64,000 nt of DNA from Coprinus comatus (Eukaryota > Basidiomycota > Agaricomycetes > Agaricales > Agaricaceae), in NCBI GenBank assembly GCA_034638255.1, contig JAWPGT010000023.1:1-64000 (forward strand). The letters run 5' to 3'. Within the stretch, counting starts at the first letter, position 1. Every line of letters starts with the position of its first letter. Below, in pieces: positions 57,557 to 64,000 of this stretch. A program made the position numbers and the translations under genes. A model generated the notes under the pieces. It had not been told where the DNA came from, made no database searches, and saw only the letters and a list, made by a program, of their open reading frames with translations.

Positions 57557-58675
57557 ATGGCCATGGATTTTAACAAATTCAAGACTAAACCTCTCAATAC
57601 TCAAGTTGGTGGACACGCAGGTGTAACTCAATCAGAAGATGGCTCACTTCTAATCAAACCTGCTCACCAACGAGAACTTGAATTCTATGAACTTTTGAGT
57701 TCAAGTTCTGAAGGCCCTTTAGAACAACTCAAAGAATTCACACCGGCATTTTATGGAAAATTGACTTATCAAGGAAAAACGGATGGAGGTTTAGAAGATA
57801 TGGTTCCTATTCAATCTACCGGAGAAGGAGAACACAGCGATAACAATAAGTATTCATTTGCCTCTTCCGTATTTGAATTATCTTTGGTCTAATAAAAGAT
57901 CGTGATAATTACATTTACTAGTTTTGGAGAATCTTTCATGGGCGTTAAAGAAACCATGCATTCTCGACATCAAACTTGGTACTATTCTATATGACGATGA
58001 AGCATCGCCTGAAAAACAAGCAAGAATGATAGAAATAGCTCGTAATACTACATCTTTCGAAACTGGTGTACGTCTTACAGGTTTCCAGGTTCGTCTCTCT
58101 CTCTCTCTCTCTTACAAAATATCTAACCCCTTTCAAAAAAAAAACAGGTATACGATAATATCACAAACCAAGCAGTCAATACTCCCAAATCATTCGGTAA
58201 ATCAATCAAACCAGCGGATTTACCAGATGGTATAGCCAGATTCTTTGCAATTGGTACACTTGTTGAAAACGGGGAAACATCGACTTCGATTGGTCTTCCG
58301 CCTCATTTATTGCACCGTGTCCTCCAAGGACTTCGCGAAGAAACACAACAAATACGTGATGCACTTGGGCAAATGGAGTTTAGAATGGTTGGTGGAAGTT
58401 TGTTGCTGTTGTATGAGGGTGATTGGGCACAGGTCGAGGTTGCTCTGGAATATTATTACAAAGAAGAGTCGACAGAGGGCGAAGAGGATGAGGATTCCGA
58501 GGAAAAGAAGCCGATTGGAGCACCGCATATAGCGAAGCTCATCGATTTTGCCCATACGAAGCTGACTCCGGGAGAGGGACCAGATGAAGGGGTTTTATTG
58601 GGGCTGGATACTGTACTGAGGCTTTGGACGAACGCATTGAACATGTTGCTGGACATATCTAGTACAAATATATAG
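57557..58675 (+). CDS. Inositol polyphosphate kinase (IPMK/Arg82-like)
   Basis: Member of the IPK family (Pfam IPK), which phosphorylates inositol phosphates. The size (about 332 aa) favours inositol polyphosphate multikinase over the much larger IP6 kinases. The catalytic signature PxxxDxKxG is PCILDIKLG, followed by TILYDDEASPEKQARM, TSFETGVRLTGFQVYD, PKSFGKSIKPADLPDGI, the GGSLLLLYEGDW strand and the metal-binding IDFAHT near the end. Intron 2 is 58089-58147. Intron 1 is less certain. The CTAG acceptor at 57921 gives the wrong frame with the available donors. A join from the donor at 57869 (gtattt) or 57887 (gtctaa) to the GGAG acceptor ending 57929 keeps the frame. An acidic insert (EGEEDEDSEE) precedes the last block. 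The gene appears functional. Confidence 0.85.
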
Positions 58676-59059
58676 TCGATTTAAAAGCCAAAAAGGTTTG
58701 AGCTAGGCGCGACTCATAGTGCGGCTGACGACATGCCCTGATCTCCTAAGACTAACTCGGCAAGTCCTGCAGGTTGCGGAATCAACTTCCCTAGCCTGTC
58801 AAGGGCAAATTATTCCAAGTCCGGATCAACCCTTACGGGCCGAGGAACTGTGGAAACCAAGTTTTCTGGAGGGGACAGCCTTGAACCAGCGCACTGCTGA
58901 GCTAATCGCTGATAAGAACCCTGCTCATTCCGGGTTGGGCCACTACAGCCGTTACTCCAGAGAGCCTTACTTATGCACAGGTGATAACAGAGCTATATAC
59001 GCTTGTGACAAACCACTGTTCACTAGCAATCACATTGGCTCAAACACTTGACAGTGACC
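58676..59059. other. GC-richer 380-bp stretch before CDC73, unassigned
   Basis: This segment is clearly richer in G and C than neighbouring spacers. It has an ORF (58719-59051) without an ATG-supported homologue, and stem-like complementary text. I looked for tRNA, 5S, U-snRNA and SRP RNA landmarks and found none that hold. It may be the CDC73 promoter and leader or an unrecognised structured RNA. Confidence 0.3.
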
Positions 59060-60687
59060 ATGGCTGCCTCGGACGCTCTCAACGCACTTCGCAATGCTAT
59101 TAAAACGAAGGAGGCTATAACATACTCTAATGCACAGGGCCCTTGCTCATCTCTCGCGGAGGCCACACATATCGTCATCTCTTCTGGCAGCCTTTCCAAG
59201 GCTTCACCGACCCGATATCGTAGGACAGGCGCTTCTGGATCTTCACCACAGGACTTCTACAGTGTTGAAGCTATATATCTAGCATGGCTACTCCGTGATG
59301 CCGGCGGCGCGGAATACATGAAACAAACGCGCGAAAATGGTCTTACGGTTGGGTTTGTCAGTATGACCGAAAGGAAGACTATTGTCGATTGGTTGGAAGG
59401 ACGGACACAGGATAACGATAATATAGTATCTTCCACTTCCGGTGTGTCTTTTATACTTGCTAAAGGTATATTTTAGCTGATATTGTAATAGTGGGATCCA
59501 CTACGCCCCCTGGAACACCACCTCGGGCTAACAATGCCCTTCCCCCTACTACCCAAAAAGCTAGTGGCACAGCACACACTTCGTCACCAACAAAACGAAG
59601 ATATGTACCAGATACACATGACGTCGATGTTGTCAAGAAGATCAGACTGGGTGAAGTTGAGCTACGTGATCGTACGACTGTATTACGAGGCAGCAAACCG
59701 AATGTATGTTCGTGAAACACGTTTGATTTGGTATTGTAATATTAACACAAGAGCAGAACTTTTCGTCGGTGCGGACAGCTTACGCTGATAAACTCAAGAA
59801 GCTCAGGGAAATGAGTCGGTCGGGAGGTGTACCTTCAAGCGTTATGCACCAGGTATGTCTAGTTGCTGAACCTTACTCTATTTTTGCTGACGCTCTTCCT
59901 CAGATGCCAAACTACAAGCGAAAAAAGCCCGTACGCCCATCAACACTCCGTATATTTAAATCCATTTTTTTCTGAATATGTCTATTAGGAAACTTTCAAC
60001 CTATTATCATCATTTCGTCCTCCCCGACCGCTCTCATCACCATGCACAATGTCAAACGCTTCCTTCAAGAGTCCACGTACGTAACCATCTCTTCCCCTTC
60101 CTTGCCATTCATAACGTTTGTTTCTTAGGTTTGAACATTCACAAGAAGCACGTTCTCGAGCAACGGCTGAAGGCAATACGCGACCAGAAGATCTTATACC
60201 TATCTATCGGAAGCGAACACACATTGACTCAAGTGGAAAAGAGACAGAGACGCAGGCCAAATACTTTGTTGTCGATAGTGTCGAAGCTTTGTCCAAATTC
60301 GGTGCTGATCCCTGGGATCGAGTGGTCTGCGTAATGACAACGGGGCAAGCCTGGCAGTTCAGGCCATACAAATGGACTGAGCCTCGTCAGCTATTCCATC
60401 ATGGTAAACTCTTCCTCGCGAGCGTTGAACACTATTCTCATTACCTTTTCTTTCACAGTAAAAGGTATTTATGTGTCATGGTCAAATGACCCTCCCAACC
60501 CAAAAATTAAGGATTGGAACGTAACTGAACTGAAGGTATATTGCCCTGTATATTTACCATAAACTTGGATTAATTCCTTCGATAGATTGACCCTCATCGA
60601 CGACATGTTGACAAGGCTGTTGTTGCACAGTTCTGGAAAAATCTTGATGCCTGGATTTTGGCAAATAAGCCATGGCTGATCAAGTAA
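59060..60687 (+). CDS. CDC73: CDC73 / parafibromin, Paf1 complex subunit (425 aa)
   Basis: Subunit of the nuclear Paf1 complex, which travels with RNA polymerase II and promotes H2B ubiquitination and elongation (established). Eight exons sum to 426 codons in frame: 59060-59441, 59492-59703, 59757-59852, 59904-59949, 59989-60076, 60129-60413 (the last base of that exon is near 60403), 60459-60535 and 60586-60687. N-terminal landmarks are ALRNAIKTKEAITYSN and FVSMTERKTIVDWLEG. The middle is Pro/Thr-rich. The Ras-like C-terminal domain is well preserved: ISSSPTALITMHNVKRFLQE, RPEDLIPIYRKRTHID, FGADPWDRVVCVMTTGQAWQ and VKGIYVSWSNDPPNPKIKDW. It ends DAWILANKPWLIK. The ATG at 59060 matches the family start. 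It lies downstream of the inositol kinase on the same strand. Confidence 0.93.
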
Positions 60688-61201
60688 CCTGCTATACCGA
60701 TTCTTCTCATGTATTACTAGACAACCATACCGTTCTTTTTGCGTTCACCTGTTACGTGAGGAGATACATCATTATTTTCGTTGTCCGAGCAGTTTTCAAA
60801 GTCCGACATACTTATCTTTCGGCCGTGGCCGTTAGTTTTTCTTCCTAACGCATCCAGTCAAATTACACTCCTGGGCCGCTACACATTCCTACGGCTGGAC
60901 TGTGCCAAAGAGGTGCTGAAACTGATTCTGGGGATATCTTAGTGCTCGACCTTCTGGTCAAGGTCCCTGGCTGTTCTTTTTCGGGACCAGAGCCGGCAAT
61001 CCATACAATCCTTCTCTTCTCAGTCTTATGCTTTTTGTATTCTGCTATATTTACTCGTCAATACATCCTTTTTTTCTCTCCCTCTCCGATCGTCACCCAC
61101 AGACCACGTGCCCCTTTGCTTAAAGTGCTTTTCGAAAACGACATCGCTCCTCGTTCTTCATCTTGAACCACTACTACTTTCTTGGATATCCTCTCAGAAC
61201 T
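60688..61201. other. Intergenic, CDC73 3' flank to DUF6697-like promoter
   Basis: About 510 bp. An ORF at 60942-61166 has no motif. A T/C-rich tract (61070-61090) precedes the next gene, consistent with a promoter. Confidence 0.5.
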
Positions 61202-63252
61202 ATGGCAATGAATCCCGTAAACGAGGAGAAACGTTATACTTTCATGGTTCCTTCTGATTCGGAGACTGTTACTCCGGTTAATGATATAGTCCCAAGTAAA
61301 CTGGATCATCAAACAGTAAGTACACTTGTAATCTCTCTCAAGATTGCGCATATATTAACTCATAATTATCGCTACCCGTGAATAGAATCCTCTACGCATT
61401 GCAGAAATGGCTATTGAAATTCAACTTGAAAAACTTCGTGTAGCAGAAGCTATGAATGCTCGAGATGCACTTGTTCAACGATTAACAGATGCATATACCT
61501 CTATCAGAGAAAAGACTGAAATCATTGAAAAACTACAACAGATTTTGAGTACCTCTATGAACGGAAATGGAAACGGAAGTGGGAATGGTGTGAATATGAA
61601 TGTGGTTATGAACGTTCTTTATGGAAATAGACCTACTTCACCGACTAGTCCAGGTTCTCAACAATGGGTTGATCACACAACTGATAATGGTGGTTTGAGA
61701 ACGCAAATTACGGATTTGGAGGGCTTGATACAAGATTTAAGGTTGGGTTCGAATTCGAGAACGGGAACAGGAACGGGAACGGGAACGGGAACTGGGACTA
61801 TGGGACCACCGCCAAGATATGAAGAGGAGGAACAGAAGGCAAGCAGCTGAATATATGCACTCCAAAACACCTTTGGATAATACGACTTAGGTCGAACCTT
61901 GTGAAAATTCCTGTTCTCGCACTTCCGAACATCAGACCCCCACACCAAGTTTCTCTCCTGTTACTCGTCATACAGCAGTCCTCAATGCGACGTCGTCCAT
62001 GAAAGAGGAAAGAGTGAGTATATGCGCAAAATTTTTGCAGACGTAATATAATATTGAAACGTTTTTAGTCTATCGACACACCTGTGTCTCAAGAGCCGGA
62101 AGACATGGTCAAGGCTCGATTTGCTATCTTGGTGACTATTCCATTACCCGCCAATCCTCCTGATGATACCCTTAAACCAATTGTACTTCCTCCTGCCTGT
62201 ACTCTACATGAGTTTCTCAGCGGTGCCCCAGCAGTATGCACTTCAGAACTATTTGTTCTCCATACCCTACTCACTTGTATCTATAGGCTTTGCGTAACTC
62301 GTAAGTATTAAGTATGCTGCTCTATTGATTCTTTATTTTTCTGTATCCAGACTTGGAAGCTACCGTGTATTGCAAAGTTTGACTACGAAATGGTGCCCCA
62401 GCCGTGAAGAGCACGGTTATTTCTACAGTCCTTTATTCAAATGTAGCACCAATCCAAGAGTTACTACTGCTCACAGATGGCAACCAGTCGATGTTACTTC
62501 GAGGATGAAACACCCTACAGGTACTTTTCTTTCAACGACTACTATGGTTCTGACTAATGAGGTCTCGATTTAGAATGTTTTTATAATCGTGAAGGGCTCT
62601 GGTACTATGCCGGTTCATACCAAGCTTTTCGTCTAGAAGATTTGAATATAAAGGAATGGGCTGAGTTGTCTACGGAGGTGAAACTCACCTTTTCCGAACA
62701 TTCTTACGACTTATAAGAACCATATAGACCGCAAACCATCTTGTTAAAGAAACCATCGCAGGACGCAAGAATGTCTCTCCTCAAAACATTTATGAAGTAA
62801 ATCAACTCTACAATGCAGGCGCGCTCAAGATTGCTTGCGTTGGGCTACAATGCGTCGGCTTCAACCAAGATGTCTACAAATCTGTCCTTGATCACGCAAC
62901 CAAATTTTCGCAGACTAAGTGGAAGAATACCAACACCAACGCTGGATCAACAACTAATAGTCCTGGAATTGGAACAACTATCACATCAACTAGCATCAAC
63001 AAACCTGGGGGTACTCCCAGTAAAGCAACAGGTGGCGTTTCAACACCTGTATCACCTATCTCTTTGGCTTCGGCTGGCTTCGGCACTGTGGCTGCAGGAC
63101 TTGGACTTGGAAATGGTGCAGCATGGAATACTACGGCGTCGGTCCTTTGCCAAATAAGCAACGCTCAAGTGACGATGCATCTGGCGAACGGGAATGAGAA
63201 CATACGACCTAACGAGAATACTGGGACGTATAAGAATGCCTTGAAGAAATAA
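61202..63252 (+). CDS. DUF6697-like protein with N-terminal coiled coil (555 aa)
   Basis: Eight exons join in frame: 61202-61315, 61386-61838, 61891-62013, 62069-62233, 62287-62300 (a 14-nt microexon), 62351-62520, 62574-62677 and 62728-63252. Intron 2 begins with GC (gcaagc, 61839) and ends cttag, a GC-AG intron that removes an otherwise in-frame TGA. Residues of about 40-90 form a coiled coil (EIQLEKLRVAEAMNARD, then REKTEIIEKLQQIL). A Gly/Asn repeat and a (Thr-Gly)n tract follow. The C-terminal domain contains KWCPSREEHGYFYSPLFKC, CFYNREGLWYYAGSYQAFR and GALKIACVGLQCVGFN, which I recognise as the basidiomycete DUF6697 pattern. The end is Ser/Thr/Gly-rich. Molecular function of the domain is unknown, and localisation cannot be judged. 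Confidence 0.78.
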
Positions 63253-63480
63253 GTATCAAGATATCGATATCCTTTGACCGCCTATTAGTGGACGTTTTCT
63301 AGCATAAAGTTCCTTGATAATACTATTGCGATTGAACAGATGAAACGATAAAAGCTACAGGGCGCTTTTCTCCAGTTCTGATGGGGATGTACATGAGGAA
63401 TATATTTGCATTTTCAGAATTACACAGAAAGGTACCAGCTTGAAATAGATTTGACAGAGATAAAAACAGGGGTTACTCGC

Positions 63481-64000
63481 TTATTTTTTTCCACTTGCAA
63501 ATCCTCGAAGGAAACCTGCGATTTGCTTGTCCTTTGCTTGCTCTAGTGCACTCTCGTTATGTTGAGGACCTTGTTTAAGGACATGCTCTTGAACAAAATC
63601 GATGGCTAATGCAAAAAGAAAAGACATCAGTCATCTACAATCGATTGGATCAGATGTCATCAGAACCCCCTACATACCTTTATCCAAACCATCCTCCTTC
63701 TCTTCAGCTTTAGTTCCACCACCCAAAGCACTGTTCAACTTATCACCAAGTTTGTCACCTAATGTTTGAGGTTTCTTAGGTTCTTCTTTCTTTCCACCAC
63801 TTATGACGTTAGTGAGTGTATCGAAGAGATTTTCTTGTTTAGGAGGAGATGGAGGTGGTGGTGTTTTTTTACCGGTTATAGCATCACCGATTTTGTTGAA
63901 TAGATTGTTATCGTGTGAGGATGAGTTGTTGTTGTTGTCGTTGTTGTGAGAGGAAGAGTGGTCGTTGGAATGTTTGTTATGAGAGCCGATATCGTCCAAT
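63481..64000 (-). CDS. Uncharacterised basic, Asn/Ser-rich protein (C-terminal part, window edge)
   Basis: The frame enters from the right edge, so the start is not in the window. Exons are >64000-63678 and 63605-63481. The visible N-terminal part is rich in Asn, Ser and His (NNDNNNNSSSHDNN). It is followed by two similar amphipathic segments (NLFNKIGDAITGKK; NLFDTLTNVISGGKK) and LGDKLGDKLNSALGGG. The last exon gives IDFVQEHVLKQGPQHNESAL and an end GFLRGFASGKK. I recall similar VQEHVL..QG..NESA..QAKD tails in small agaricomycete proteins of unknown function. No activity is proposed. Confidence 0.7.

Overview
The window is nuclear DNA from a filamentous basidiomycete, most likely an Agaricomycete (inference). 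Genes are split by short introns (about 40-130 nt, GT-AG with a few GC-AG). The gene set includes an AA14-type copper monooxygenase, a CYP53-like P450, an F-box protein, a DUF6697-like protein and a Paf1-complex subunit. The retroelement remnants also fit. No bacterial operons, CRISPR arrays or rRNA are present.

The left two thirds (1-46.9 kb) are an accessory, duplication-rich region. Its main content is a five-member family of unannotated proteins of about 700 aa, called TGL-A to TGL-E here. A is at 2659-4885 (frameshifted), B at 9494-11748, C at 17996-20227, D at 21322-23628 and E at 45814-43551 on the minus strand. All share one three-exon structure and an ordered Cys (NCYDQ), His (NHAFNG or NHVFNG), Asp (IFDACGGPH) series. 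This resembles the catalytic triad of the papain/transglutaminase-like fold, and no secretion signal is visible. A and B arose by a block duplication that also copied a Ser/Thr-rich gene (intact at 5457-6797, decayed copies near 0.2-0.6 and 0.86-1.5 kb). C, D and E share a conserved upstream block with a TATA box and a small hydrophobic ORF. Between them lie an intact AA14 gene (13869-15711), gag and LINE remnants, a GMC-oxidoreductase scrap, a CYP53-like P450 (27278-29200) and an F-box gene with an Asp/Glu repeat tail (32080-30508).

From 32.4 to 42.9 kb the DNA is AT-rich and mobile-element derived. It holds two related elements with CCAAGGAG-rich ends, a stop-containing transposon-associated ORF, a 228-bp palindromic element, and a striking minus-strand tandem array of about 169-bp units, most keeping a 3' splice site, a 90-nt exon-like segment and a 5' splice site. 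TGL-E is bracketed by direct copies of the 5' end of the gene at 46986.

The right third (47-64 kb) is mostly compact and conserved. It holds an uncharacterised 243-aa protein, mitochondrial ribosomal protein mS33, mitochondrial helicase SUV3, a degenerate P450-like protein, two intron-containing elongator tRNA-Met genes, a His-rich-tailed protein, and a small conserved protein divergent from an inositol polyphosphate kinase. It continues with CDC73, a DUF6697-like protein and the 3' part of a protein cut by the window edge. mS33/SUV3 and the small protein/kinase pair each share a short divergent promoter of about 150 bp.

Coding coordinates come from hand-read splice sites with reading-frame checks. 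Family names rest on motif recognition without database searches.
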